From Medicago truncatula (lineage: Eukaryota > Streptophyta > Magnoliopsida > Fabales > Fabaceae): a DNA stretch of 64,000 nucleotides. The DNA lies in NCBI RefSeq assembly GCF_003473485.1, contig NC_053048.1:46450255-46514254 (forward strand), written 5' to 3'. Positions 35,458-47,560 of this stretch are shown here, piece after piece. The notes under the pieces are model-generated. The model ran no database searches. It was not told the origin of the DNA and saw only the letters and a program-made list of their open reading frames with translations. The position numbers and the translations under genes are program-made. The stretch's first letter is position 1, and every line of letters begins with the position of its first letter.

Positions 35458-36345
35458 GTGGTTTGGTGCACGTGATAGGAAGACAGGATATGATAAAACT
35501 ATCATATCATATTTCAATTTGTTGTTTGGTGCGCCAATAGAAAAGGATAACTTAAACCCATTTATAATCCTATCCTACTCATCCTTTGTTATTTTTATCC
35601 TTAGTTTTTGGTGGGTTAGAATTATCCTATCATGATTAGCACTTAAATTCTTATTTTGCCCTCTCTTTCAATTCATCACTTATGTTCTCCATACTCTCCG
35701 TCCATCTACATATACCTCTTCCTCCATAACTCTTCAACGACATATCTTCTATTTGTTACAGACCTGACCTCAATTCCACCCTACAATCACCTTTTCCTCG
35801 ATTTGTTTAACTTTTTGTGTGTTTCTTTCTTGATAGTCTATTTTGTATTCAAGTCAAATTTGAAAAGAGATGAAATAGAGAGCTTAGGAATTTCGTATTA
35901 TCTTCAACAGAGACAACAATTAGTTGGGTTAAGAGTTTAGATTGTAACTGTAAAAAATTTATAGGTTTCTGCTGGCGTATGAATTTTTTTTTTACAAGTT
36001 AGAGTTACACAAAGGGGATTTGATAGAACTTTGTAATTGAAAAAGGAAGAAGACAGTAAGCAATTTTTTTTAATTGAAGAAGCCATTAAATTTCTTTTTA
36101 ATTTTTCATTAAGAATGAAGATGACGACATCTCTAAACATAGGAAGAAGACGATTGACAAATTTATTTTATAACTTTGTATAATTAATTACAGGGTAATT
36201 ATGTCATTTAATTGTGATATGTATGATATCATATTTCTTATCATGTGTGCACCAAACATATGATAGGATTAATTATGTCATTTAACTGTGATATGTATGA
36301 TATCATGTTTCTTATCATATGTGCACCAAACAAATGATAGGATCA
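35458..36345. mobile_element. MITE-like element with duplicated right end
   Basis: The left end GGTTTGGTGCACGTGATAGGA matches in inverse the motif TGTGCACCAAAC with TATGATAGG at about 36246-36270. That right end is present twice in tandem (about 36193-36270 and 36270-36343, some 75 bases each, starting AATTATGTCATTTAA). No gene inside. Open frames are AT-rich noise. Confidence 0.45.
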
Positions 36346-37078
36346 ATGTTTATCTTATCTATATCATTTCCTATCTTTATCCAATTTCATATTATATCTT
36401 TATCCTATCATATGCATCAATCAGCGTTTAATGAATAATGTCAATCATAGTTGTTCAAATTCAAATACTTGTGGGTTTTGTGCCGATTACTTATCAATTA
36501 TGGGGACTTCCTTTAAAAAAATATATATCAATTATGGACCAACGTTGTAAATATTTGAACTTAGGTTCACAATTGAAATCATCATGAATCGTACATCATT
36601 TATTTTTTTTCTTCAAAAAATTCAAATAACATTCCTATAAAAATTCAATTCAGATTCAAAATGGAAGCTCAACGTATTATTCCAATACATTCATAAAATA
36701 TTTTGCATAATCAACTGTGTATCAAAATTTCGTAAAAAAAAAAAAAACTAAATATATCAAAATCTTAGTAAAAAAGAAAAGAAAAGAGGGGTATCAAAAT
36801 AAAATTATCTACATGTGTATTTTAGTACCAATGAAAAATAAATGCATTGATTTAACACATTTACATTTTGATATTTCATTAAGGAAAAAAAATTACAAAT
36901 TCATTAAGGGGAAAATGATTAGTCATTTTGTACTAAAAAATTATTTGTCTATAATAATACTTAATAAAAAACATAGTATATATCCCTTCAACAACAAAAA
37001 AAGTATAAATTATACTAATATTGCAGTTCCAATATCTTGAACAAAATGTTGCAATATCTATGGTCACGTATTGAACAT

Positions 37079-37318
37079 TTAGGGTGTGTTTGGATTGACG
37101 GTTTAGGAGAGGAAGGGAGGGGAGGAATCACTTTTATTTTTTAAATTATGAACAATGTAAAATATATTTTTAAAATAAATTAACTGTTTTTGAAGTATTA
37201 TATCATCATCAATCATGTTGTTAATTCAATTTTCTAAAAATCATTTTATAATGTCCGTAATTTAAAAAATAAAAGTGAGTCATCCCCTCCTAAACCCTCA
37301 ATCCAAACACATCCGTCT
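37079..37318. mobile_element. Short MITE
   Basis: About 240 bases with ends GGTGTGTTTGGATTGACGGT and the complement of GATGTGTTTGGATTGAGGGT. Pairing extends into the AAAATAAAAGTGA blocks. hAT-like in appearance. The preceding stretch 36346-37078 shows nothing coding. Confidence 0.6.
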
Positions 37319-37671
37319 AAGACTATTGAAGTGGAAAGTTTTGAAATTTATCCTATGTGGGTCGATTTGAAAATTTTGACGATGTGGTTTCAGCTCGATC
37401 CAAATATGGGAACTTGATTTACTGCTGGTATACCTTGTCCATCTTGACTTGTATCTCATAGATGAGGTAGAAGTCTAAAGTGTTTCTAATGTGATAACTC
37501 AAGGGTTGCCTTGCCTCATTTCCTGATCATTGTGACGTGTGTTTGAACTATGACTTGAATGCCGTGATGACGGGACTGTTACTTTTTTAGGGGCATAATA
37601 TGAACCTTTGGATCCGAAGGTGTAAGGTCGTATCGTTTGATCGTACTTTAGTACTCCCGAATAGTTTTCAA

Positions 37672-37707
37672 CTGTTGCGGCCCTCCAATTTGAGGGGCCG
37701 CAACAGT
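37672..37707. repeat. GC-rich perfect hairpin
   Basis: CTGTTGCGGCCC and GGGGCCGCAACAG face each other around a CTCCAATTTGA loop. Conspicuous in AT-rich surroundings. It sits between the MITE and the LINE fragment; function unknown. Confidence 0.7.
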
Positions 37708-37779
37708 ATGTATTCAAATTGGAGCGGCTCCTCCAAAATCGAAATCTTCAAGGGATAAGCAGATAACCTGTCGTGAGAA

Positions 37780-38170
37780 GTCTGATGCTACTACAGACTT
37801 CAATTAGCATAAGCAGGTTCCCTTCGATTTTGGCTTGGAGACTCTTTCAGAATAGCTTACCGACAAAGGATAATTTGTTGGTGCACTGTATTCTTTCTCA
37901 CGACAATCAGTTATGTGTGATTGGGTGTGGTGGTTTGGAGACTGCTCAACATTTGATTTTATCTTGTCCTTGTTTTGCTTCTCTTTGGGCCTTGTTAGGT
38001 CTTGGCTTGACAATTGTTTCGCTTATCCGTACTATTTACAGGAACATGCTATTCAATTTGCTCATTTACCCAGCGGTTTACGAGCAAGTCGAACTCTTTT
38101 GCCGCTAGTGTGGCTTTGTTGCATTTAGGTTTTGTGGAATGAAAGGAATCATCGTATTTTCAAGAACATG
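37780..38170 (+). pseudogene. LINE fragment (zinc-binding region of reverse transcriptase)
   Basis: Reads ILAWRLFQNSLPTKDNLL, then CVIGCGGLETAQHLILSCP and FASLWALLGLG, matching the zf-RVT region of plant LINEs (W+LF...LPTKDNL...C..C...E...HL...C). The frame breaks shortly after near 38110. Confidence 0.75.
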
Positions 38171-38594
38171 GAAACTTCTATCCTTCATGTTTTCTAGTCG
38201 ATCATATTTTCTATTGGTGGATGGAGACAACTAATATTAATATTCGTCATAATTTTCATATTTGGTAGTCGAACCCGTTTATTTGTCTAGGCATCGGCTA
38301 ATCTGTTGTAATTTTGTATACTTTTGAGGTTCTTTTTGGCACACCTTATATTATTAAGGACGCTCGTTTATTAGTAATATATCTCATTTTTGTTTGTTCA
38401 AATAATAATAATACTTAACAGGGTCAAAGAAGTTTTTTATTTTTTTTCGAGGAGGGTTAAAGAAGTTTAATTCCCTATAAATAATATTGAAAATGAAGGA
38501 CTTCATTCGACCGATAATGAGTGGCGCGTTTGTTTGTTTCATACATATTAAGATAAAACTAAAAGAAAGAGAATAATAAAATTTTACAAAATAA

Positions 38595-39935
38595 CTAGTT
38601 ACAAACCCGTGCTTCGCACGGGTTGAATAACGTATTTTTAAAAAATTTAACTCCGAAGAAGAAATCTTATAAATTACGGAAAATTGTTGTCCTTTATCAA
38701 TGTGAAAATCAAAGCTGCGTAAACCAAAATTTTGCAACACAGAGTCTAAAACACTACATAAAAAATAACATAACAACTATTGTAATCTCTTATTCCTTAA
38801 AGTTAACCCGAACGCAAAATTTTGCCCTAGATTTAACCTAACTTCTTTGCTTAATTTTACAGTATTAACCCTATTTAATTTAATCAAAATGTTAAAGTTA
38901 ATTGTTAGGGAAATCAAATTAAACAAATCGCTCCTAATTTTACTACAAAAATTATATTAACCCTAGATTTAATTTATGCAAAATGTTATCTCTTATTTTT
39001 AAATGTTAACCCGTGACGCAATATTAACCCTAGATTTAACCTAATTTTTTCATGTGACTTTACTATATTAACCCTAGATTTAATTTATGCAAAATGTTAT
39101 CTCTTATTTCTAAATGTTAATCCTTGATGCAATATTAACCCTAGATTTAACATATTTTTTCGCGTGACTTTACTATATTAACCCTAGATTTAATTTATGC
39201 AAAATGCTATCTCTAATTTTAACCTAATTTTTCCCTCCACACTTTTGCATTTAATATTTATCTAAAGTAAAATAAAATGATGTTCCCAATTATATGTTGT
39301 TTTTTTGGAAAGGAATAACCGTTAACCCGTCTCGCTATACTTAATCTAATCTCTTACTTATAAATGTTAATCCTTCTTGCTATACTTAACCTATTTTATT
39401 TCTTAAAGTTAACCCGAACGCAAAATTTTGCCCTAGATTTAACCTAACTTCTTTGCTTAATTTTACTGTATTAACCCTATTTAATTAATCATGTTTAACT
39501 TAAACAAAATGTTAACGTTAATTATTAGGGAAATCAAAATAAACAAATCGCTCCTAATTTTTCTCTTTAAATTTACTAAACAAATTATATTAACCTTAGA
39601 TTTAATTTATGCAAAATGACATCTCTTATTTCTAAATGGTAACCCGTGACGCAATATTAACCCTAGATTTAACCTAATTTTTTCGTGTGACTTTACTATA
39701 TTAACCCTAGATTTAATTTATGCAAAATGTCATCTCTTATTTCTAAATGTTAACCCGTGACGCAATATTAACCCTAGATTTAACGTATTTTTTCGCGTGA
39801 CTTTACTATATTAACCCTAGATTTAATTTATGCAAAATGTCAGCTCTAGTTTTAACCTAATTTTTCCCTCTACACTTTTACATTTAATGTTTATCTAAGG
39901 TAAAATAATAACCTTAGATAATCACGGCATAAAAA
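38595..39935 (-). mobile_element. Helitron-type 3' end followed by nested tandem repeats
   Basis: On the minus strand the sequence ends AACCCGTGCGAAGCACGGGT, then TTGTAACTAG followed by T, i.e. a hairpin about ten bases before CTAG at an A/T junction: a textbook Helitron 3' terminus (position 38595). The element extends to higher coordinates. No helicase or other gene is readable, so it is non-autonomous. The other end (TC after A) could not be fixed; it lies beyond the repeat array. Confidence 0.6.
38801..39890. repeat. Two-level tandem repeat rich in TTAACCCTAGATTTAA
   Basis: The motif TTAACCCTAGATTTAATTTA, followed by TGCAAAATG, begins near 38957, 39068, 39178, 39590 (one variant base), 39701 and 39811. 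The spacing is about 110 bases within two groups of three, and about 630 bases between groups. The segment GTTAACCCGAACGCAAAATT precedes each group (38803 and 39408). So a block of about 600 bases, itself holding 110-base repeats, was duplicated. The TAACCCTAG core resembles but is not the plant telomere repeat. Confidence 0.85.
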
Positions 39936-39939
39936 AAAA

Positions 39940-42050
39940 TCTTCGAAAGAAAAGATGTTAAAACAACGGAACATTGTGATTCATCATAAAATATGTATGA
40001 GCTGATTTAGAGATCATATAATCAGTTTATGAGATTAGGAATTGACATAATATTTAGGATGAAAATAATTGAAACCAATGAGAGTGATTGTTTTGCGATT
40101 TCCTTTTAGAATTGTTCTTGACACCTCGTTTGGGAAATGCTAAACAGGGAAATAACAACAATATATTAGTCTAATGCATATTAACATGGATAAGACGTAT
40201 GCGAATATAGTTACATATAATTTATAAAATAAAGGTAGCATAACTGATTTTAAGCTAAAGAAAATGTATCATGACTTCTAATTTATCTTCCTAAAAAGGC
40301 TAGATAAATGCATTCATGTGCATTATATGAACCCCGTTGACCAATTAACATTGTTGAAACAAATGGAAATTAAGCATCACTCCCGCATGTGCATCTATAG
40401 CTAGCACCATTTGACAATGATGTCTTCGAACATTTGGTGAAACTCTCATAATATTATCCAAACTGGTTAAGATTGAATTTAGCTGCTTTCCAAATAGTCA
40501 TGCAATATGTATCCTAACACAAATATGCACATGAAATAAAGAATAATGCAATATGTATTTTTAATTTGTGCGTAAAAAATTCAAAGCATGTTTGTGCATA
40601 AAAAAAGAAGACCTTGACTAAGTTTATAAATTCAACAATTGGCCTAACTTGAGACAGATTGAAAAAATCTTTGTACGAAGTACATTGAGAAGAAGCCGAA
40701 CTCTGACTTAAGTTCTGATTGATGCTTTGACTCTAAGCTTGAGAAGTGTTAAGGTCACGACAACAATTCAAGAAACATGGTAAAAAAAACAATTAAATCA
40801 GATTGTGAAATAATAATTTACTCTAACACTGTATTGTGAAATCATAATGTAAACTTACTAAGTCTTAAACTTCTCAACAACCGAATAATGTAGGTTGATG
40901 AGTAGCCTCGAACCTGACCAATTGTTATATATATTTGGGTTGCCATTTACTACAAAATGGAAGCAAATAACTCAAGGTAAATAGATGGTAAATGATAAAG
41001 CTACGAAATATTTTTCCCATAGTGTTACATCAACTATATTCTCACTGCATAAGGAAAGACATATTTCAGGTCATTAACAAACTTATACAAAATCCTATCA
41101 TCTTCTGCTGACAAATAAGAAAATAATACCTTTTATCTTTCAACACAATATTCGTACACAGTTTCTTTCTAGTCCCAATTGGAATTATCTTGACAATATC
41201 TTGAAGATGCCCGATGATTTCTTAAAAAAATTACTATTATAAATGTTGGAATTTATACTATATGATATTATATTTGTTGGTGTCATGGAAACATATATGT
41301 TTAGTTTTTTTGAATAAGAAAAAGATATTGATATATAATATTAAAAAATAAAGAAAAGGTTCCCAGCGTGAGTTGAAAAGGTGTTTATAAAATAAATTGT
41401 GGAGAAATAGTTTTTTAAAGTAACATTCAACAACTTCTGGTCAAAGCTCATTCTATTCAATTTTATGCGTTCAAAAAATGTTCTTTTTTTAGCAAGTACT
41501 TAATTGATATTGTGTTTGGCCTAACTTCTCCTTAAAAATGTAAAGAAGTTTGAAAAAAGTCGGGTCAAACGATACCTTAATCTTCCACAACGGCAATGTA
41601 GAAGCAACTGAATTTGGGAGAAAAAATTGAAAAATAGTTAAAAATATAAAAATTGGAAAATAATTAAAAGTTATTAAAAATATAAAAATTAGAAAATAAT
41701 TAAAAAAATTGGTTAGGGGCAAAAATGGAAATTTATAGGCAACCTTAAAAAAAAAAAAACTCAACCAATTAGTAATTTACCAAATTGCCCCTAATAGGGG
41801 CAAAATGGTAAATTCAAAGGACATTTCTTTTAATATAAGTATATAGAAGTTTCGAAGTACTTCTTCTGGACTAAAAATGTAAAGTTGAAGTCTTGAAGAT
41901 ATTGACTTAGGTGTAGTATTAATGTGTATAATTAGATTATACAATTAATAAAATATAATTAACATCGGAAATTGTTGTATTCAAATTAAAGGAGTGAAAT
42001 AAAAAAAGACAAAAATTAGTAACAGTTAGCAACTTGTGCTTAAATCAGGT
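39940..42050. other. Non-genic stretch downstream of RIN13-like gene A
   Basis: No gene. Around 41500-41880 MITE-like sequence (GTGTTTGGCCTAACTTCTCC near 41512 and TTTCGAAGTACTTCTTCTGG near 41852). From about 41960 to 42108 is the 3' untranslated region of gene A, which recurs downstream of copies B, C and D. Confidence 0.45.
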
Positions 42051-42108
42051 GATAATATATATTGTTTTCAGATCCTAAAGCAACATTTAAATTAGCTGGA
42101 ATTAGAAT

Positions 42109-44791
42109 CTAGGGCTTGACATCATCAAAGAGGTGACTACTTCCAGTAGATGGAGTACTAGACTTCTTTGCATTACCCTGGAGATTATTATTTGACTGAT
42201 AAGGTAGTTGAGTTCCAAGTGTTTGACTATAGTTTGGTTGTGTGAGCAATGAGTTAAATGTATTAGCGATCCAAGCACCATCTTGTCCATAACCATTTCT
42301 TCTGGATGAAAGTCTCGTTGCAGCAGCAGGATATCTAACACCGTATGGATTGACAAGATTGTTTAAACTAAGTGCACCAGGAGGTGTAATGCCGTTGGTT
42401 GTCATTGTGTTCCTAGCACTGATATTGTCTATCCCATTGAACATCGTTCCAAAACTGTGAACTTTGCGTCCTCGCTTCTTTTGGATGGCATGGTTTTGTA
42501 CACCTAGAGACGTACTTGGAACGGTGTGAAAAGGATATCCATAATTTGTTGCCAACGTAGATCCTGATTCTTGAGATATACCATTGTTTATGCCATTCAG
42601 TATTGTGGAAGCTGTGGTGAATCCAGAGGCATTATTTTGCAAGGCGAATGCAGGGACATTATTTTGCGTGGATATCTGATTCTGTATTCTAGAACGCAGT
42701 GAGGACAATGCATTCATTGCATCCATTGTAATCGGCTGAGAGGCCTGATATTGAGGCAAGGGATTTCCGGCAAGTGGATTTGTTTCGGTTGACCTAGAGA
42801 CCTGATTATTTACTATAGAATTTAGTGACGACAGTTCATTCTCTAAAATCTGCTGAAAGGCCTGATTTTCTTGTGACTGAGTTATTGAGTGCAGTCGCGA
42901 TATAGCTGAGAGCGGACATGATGCAGTTGATCTTGATCTCCGATTCATTAGCACGGAAAGTGAAGACAACTTTTCGGTATTAGGCGGCAAAATATGGTTA
43001 TGTTGAGAATTCACAGCATCACCTATAGTACCATTGTTGGTTGAATCCGGCAATGGAGAAGTCTTAACCAGCTTGGAATCTTGTCTCAGTTTTTTCCATG
43101 TCTTAGATTTATCAGTTGCATGACAATGATCTGTATTTAAAAGGCCATCCCCCCACTTCAGACATGGTGCTGGAGAGTCACACACATAACAGTGGCACTG
43201 TGTATCACCAAAGTTATAAATCAAAGTAATAAAAAGCATATGTTACTATCAAATAACATATGAGAATAATAATTATATGAGTAAACAAGGTACTGCAAAT
43301 ATAATTTCTAAATTCTAACATAGTCTTAATCAACTATTTATTTTTACCTGGCCACAGTGTCTCTCATGAGGGGTTGAAGAATAAGGAAAATTGCCACAAA
43401 GATGCCGAGAATGAGGATAGTCTCTGCATGCAATCTGCAAGTCAAAAACAAAATTAACATCCACAACTAGATGTTGCTGATATAACTTCAATCATAAGCC
43501 AAAAAAAAGTGTGCAAACCATAATTCTGAGTATATAAAGCACATGCATGATAACCAAGACATCTAGGGTAGAACTTATCTTTGAAAAAGAAAGTGCAAAC
43601 AGTAATGTTGTAACAAAAATAAATCCTTAAATCTCAGTTTGAATAAGGTGTGAATAGCCAAATTTTGGTGCCTAAAATTGTAAAGGTCATCCTTGAAATT
43701 TATGAAATTTCTAGATGATCCTTAAAATTGAAAATTATCAAACAAATTAGTCATTCTGAAACAAACGACTAATGTATTTGGAGATTTTCAGTTTCACGTG
43801 CCATTTTGGCATTTTCTTAAGTTTGGCAATTATATTAGCAAGTTCTACAATATAAAGGACTGAGTTAGTAATTCGCTCAATGAATTGATATGTATTGCAC
43901 CCTCAAACACAATTCTCAAAGTTATTTAAATTCATTAAAATTCAAATATGGAAGAATCATCAAAATACAATCAAGATGCAATCACCAAAGTTTTAAATAA
44001 TGGTCGCGCTGGCGTATAGAATTTTACAATTTTGGATGTTACCGATGTTGCGTTATGGATTGTGGTTGTTGCGGTGTGAATTAATCACAATATTCCACAA
44101 CTCTTAAATAATGATAGCAACGTAAATAACTTAAACTAGATATAAAGTTGGAGTTCTAAACTAGATAAAGAGATAACATTATGTAATTTATGATCAAATA
44201 TGTACTAAAAATATGATGTTCATCTATTTCAATTGAAATACGGCTTGTCGACAATGATGATTTTTGTTCATTTTGTAAAAACCGTGAAAAAACTTTAACA
44301 TCGCCTACCTATACCCACGGACAGTTTTTTAAAACCTTGATCATCACTATGCAACATAAAATATTAGATTGAAATTCAATTATAGAATATGAATCCGTTC
44401 AAAAAAATTTTTTTTCTTTTTCTCAGACCATAATAACACCAGGAAAAGCAAAACTATTTAACTTCTACAAAGACAAAATTAAACAGAAACAGTTTTTTTT
44501 TTTTTTAAATGACATGATTCCTATAAGAAAAAAAAAATCCTACCTTTAAATTAAAGAAGAAGATAATTTACAAAAGCAGTATACCTTTCCCTTCTCGCCA
44601 ACTACAAGCAACTCATCATCAAACCCAGTTGGAGAATCAATGTCACATTTAACTTGGCTCTCTGGGTCACCATCTAAAACCACACAATCATCATTAACTC
44701 CATTAGGTTTAATATTCACTTGTAAAATCACACAATCGTCGTCATCGTCATCAATTCCATTAACACCCTCGCTTAATTCTTGTTCCGGCAT
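42109..44791 (-). CDS. RPM1-interacting-protein-13-like gene, copy A (complete)
   Basis: Three exons join in phase: 44791-44585, 43434-43348 and 43197-42109, giving 460 residues. Exon 1 is acidic, with two DDCV(I/V)L motifs and a conserved ELLVVGEKGK end. Exon 2 reads IACRDYPHSRHLCGNFPYSS... with RHCGQ. Exon 3 opens with CHCYVCDSPAPCLKW and TDHCHATDKSKTWKKLR; together these form a conserved Cys/His module, probably metal-binding. The remaining 320 residues are Asn/Ser/Gln-rich and look disordered. This architecture is that of plant RPM1-interacting protein 13 (RIN13); in Arabidopsis it promotes hypersensitive cell death by the NLR protein RPM1. The family name is from memory of the CHCYVCD..APC and DHCHATDK motifs; the biochemical activity is unknown. 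A TATATATAG lies about 100 bases upstream. This is the only copy in the window with all three exons visible and unbroken. Confidence 0.75.
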
Positions 44792-44887
44792 GCTTTATCA
44801 AATCTGCGAGTGTAAAACTTGGCCAACAAATGGATGCCCTAGGTTTGCGTAAATAAAAAAGTATGCCCTAGGTATTCCCCAAGCTAG

Positions 44888-44896
44888 CTATATATA
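44888..44896 (-). promoter_or_regulatory. TATA box of RIN13-like gene A
   Basis: TATATATAG on the minus strand about 100 bases before the ATG of gene A. Confidence 0.45.
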
Positions 44897-44899
44897 GAG

Positions 44900-46800
44900 G
44901 TGAAGATTATTATACTCACGCTTAAGTTGTTTGCAGATTGGGTTGGGCCGGTTTTGGTCAAATCTATTACCCACTCACAATTAAAAAATCAGATTGGATT
45001 TGGCAGGTTTGGATAAAAATATGTATTTTTTTTATGTCAAATTCGAATCAATTCAATGCGATGATGGTCAATAGATTATAAGACATGACTTTTTTAGAAA
45101 TTCTCAATACAAATATGTAATTATTTTATGAAAATTTTAATATTTAGACTAAATTTGAGTTAAATAAGTTTTTTCGTTTCTATAAACTATCAAATATTTG
45201 TTCCATCTCATAAAAAAAATGGCATGTTTATGTCCCTGTAAAAAGCTTTCAACATGCGATTTTAGTCCCTTCTATATTCAAATTTGTATAATTATTCTTG
45301 AATTTTTAAAATTTTGGCGATTATTTGCCAAACCACCTCAGGTTTGAACTGCTCGGTTCAGGTTGGACCCGAATTTGACAGGTAAGAGTAAAGTACAGGT
45401 TGGGTTGGTTTTGGTCATCGAGTTAAACGGGACACCAGAACTCATGAACACCCCCTACTCACACTTCCATCGTGGCCCTATTCTAAGCCTTATTATACTT
45501 TGAGAGGTTACTTGGTTACAAAGTAAGGAAACTTGGTCATGAAGCTCTTCACTTGCAAAAAAATCAAAATTCTAAGGAAAGTGCAAAGGAGCTGATTCAC
45601 TAAGTGAGTCTCCCTTCACTTAGCGAATTATGACGGTTTAGTGACCAAAAAGAATGAGCTGACATTTTCCTCTACTTGAAGAATTGTCCATTCACTAAGC
45701 GAGCATGACTTCTCTTAGCGAATATTTACTTTTCAAAATTCTATAAATGGAAGACTTCACTTCACTTTTTCACCATCTTTGGCATTCTTTCAGTTTCAAA
45801 AAACACACACACACATACACTTCAATTAATTTATGCAATGAAGTTTGATCTATTCCTTTTATGTTTTTATGGTTAAGTTCATTATGAGCTAAATCACTCT
45901 TGTAGTTAAGAAATGATGAGGTTACAAGTACTTTTGCATATATATAGTAGGTGTGTAATAACATTTAAGGTTCTTTTAAACATGTTAAAACTCTAATCTT
46001 TAAAATAAAACTTGATCAACTTTATTTGAGTGGAAGTTACTCGAGCGCAAGAAAGGAAATGAATATGGAATTAGTTGTTTGATATGAGTTATATTTTTAT
46101 GCTTGAAAAAGATAAAAACCTTGAATGACTAGATATAGCTTTCATGTCATAAGAAAAGATATAACATTTTGAGGAAAGATCAGACCTTTTTAATGTTGTA
46201 TGGTTAACTTAGCAATTGTGAACCTTGAGAAAGTAGTATCCATAAGTTAACCGTGTTGAAAAACCCCTTAGACCATTCTGTCTCCATAAAGTAATTCAAT
46301 GTGCAACATCCTGATATAAGCATACCTCTAATTTTAACCAGGTCATTTAATTAATTTCAAGAAATATAAAAGGAAAAGACTTTTGGACTTTAAAAACATT
46401 GATTTGAGAGACTTTGTTTTGACTTAAAGATGGTTAAAACCAGTTGGAATTATGCTACAACATTCTGAGTCCAGAATGAACTATTTGTCTTTGTTTATCA
46501 ACATTTTCATTAGTTACAACCATGAGACATTAAAGAATTTTGGCTACGTACATAATTGATTATTCCTAATTATTTAACATTAACTTATAAGTTATAACTT
46601 TTCAATTAATTTACTTTATTCATATAAATCAAGCAAATACACTTGGTAACTCTTCCAAAATTGCTAACCTAGAAAAAGTTGTATGTGATCAAACTAGAAA
46701 CTCCAGTTAACATTGATAACAAATTGATTTTTGATTGCTAATAACAAGCCATATGCATAAACATTACCTCTGAACAAAAATATGTGAAATACTCATGTAT
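44900..46800. other. Non-genic stretch upstream of gene A
   Basis: No gene. A region near 45590-45740 has repeated CACTTAGCGAAT and CACTAAGCGAGC motifs of the kind seen in degraded transposons, but no coding part was recognised. Confidence 0.35.
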
Positions 46801-46809
46801 TCCATTCAG

Positions 46810-46905
46810 AGAAGCAAGTGTTTGATATCATCTAATGAGAGTTGAGTATTTCCACTAAATGGAGTACTAGACTCATTTGCATTTTGTGATATGTTCTGAG
46901 ATCCA
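46810..46905 (-). pseudogene. 3'-end remnant of a D-like RIN13-like gene
   Basis: Reads SQNISQNANESSTPFSGNTQ followed by LSLDDIKHLL on the minus strand, almost the same as the C-terminus of copy D (SQNISQNANESSTPFNGNTQ LSLDDIKHIL). Nothing else of that copy is present. It shows that a fifth member once stood between A and B, or that a piece of D was copied here. Confidence 0.7.
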
Positions 46906-47171
46906 ATTAATAAAAGATAATTAATACTGGAAATTGTTGTGTATCAAATTACAGAATTGAAATAAAAAAGACAAAAATTACTAAAAGTTAAGAACTTGTG
47001 CTGAAATCAGGTGATGATATATTCTTCACATCCTAAAGAAACATCAACATTAACTGGAATCAGGAAGTCAGTGCTTGACATCATCCAATGAGAGGTGACT
47101 GCTTCAAGTAGATGGAGTACTTGACTTCTTTGCATCACCCGAGATATTATTATTTGACTAGTAACGTGGTC

Positions 47172-47560
47172 AACCTGCAAATGTCAGGCTATAGTTTGCT
47201 TGTTGAGCTGCAAACGCCGGGCTATAGTTTGCTTGTTGAGCTGCAAACGCCGGACTATAGTTTGCTTGTTAGGCTGCAAACGCCGGACTATAGTTTGCTT
47301 GTTGGGCTGCAAACGCCGGACTATAGTTTGCTTTCTGGGCAGCAAATGCCGGGCTATAGTTTGTTTGTTGGGCTGCAAATGCCGGGCTATAGTTTGCTTG
47401 TTGAGCTGCAAATGCCGGGCTATAGTTTGCTTGTTGAGCTGCAATATATTTTGCTTGTTGAGCTGCAATATAGTTTGCTTGTTGAGCTGCAAATGCCGGG
47501 CTATAGTTTGGTAGTTGAGCTGCAAACGCCGGACTATAGTTTGGTTGTGTGAGCAAGGAT
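47172..47560 (-). repeat. 33-bp in-frame tandem array in copy B (NYSPAFAAQQA)
   Basis: The unit encodes NYSPAFAAQQA. Ten full or near-full units and two shortened ones (NYIAAQQA, KYIAAQQA) follow one another. Gene A has one related stretch at the same place (QPNYSQTLGTQLPYQ), D has QPSHSLAYETQPSYQ. The multiple of three keeps frames open on both strands, producing long spurious antisense frames. Confidence 0.9.

Noticed and set aside
38950..39880. Interstitial telomere repeat
   Set aside because: The core TAACCCTAGATTTAA is embedded in a 110-base unit and never forms consecutive CCCTAAA repeats.
47112..47552. 146-codon plus-strand frame over the repeat array of copy B, and similar ones at 51757-52527
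   Set aside because: The 33-bp and 45-bp units are multiples of three, so any unit without a stop stays open in several frames on both strands. The minus frame agrees with paralogues A and D; the plus frames have no counterpart.
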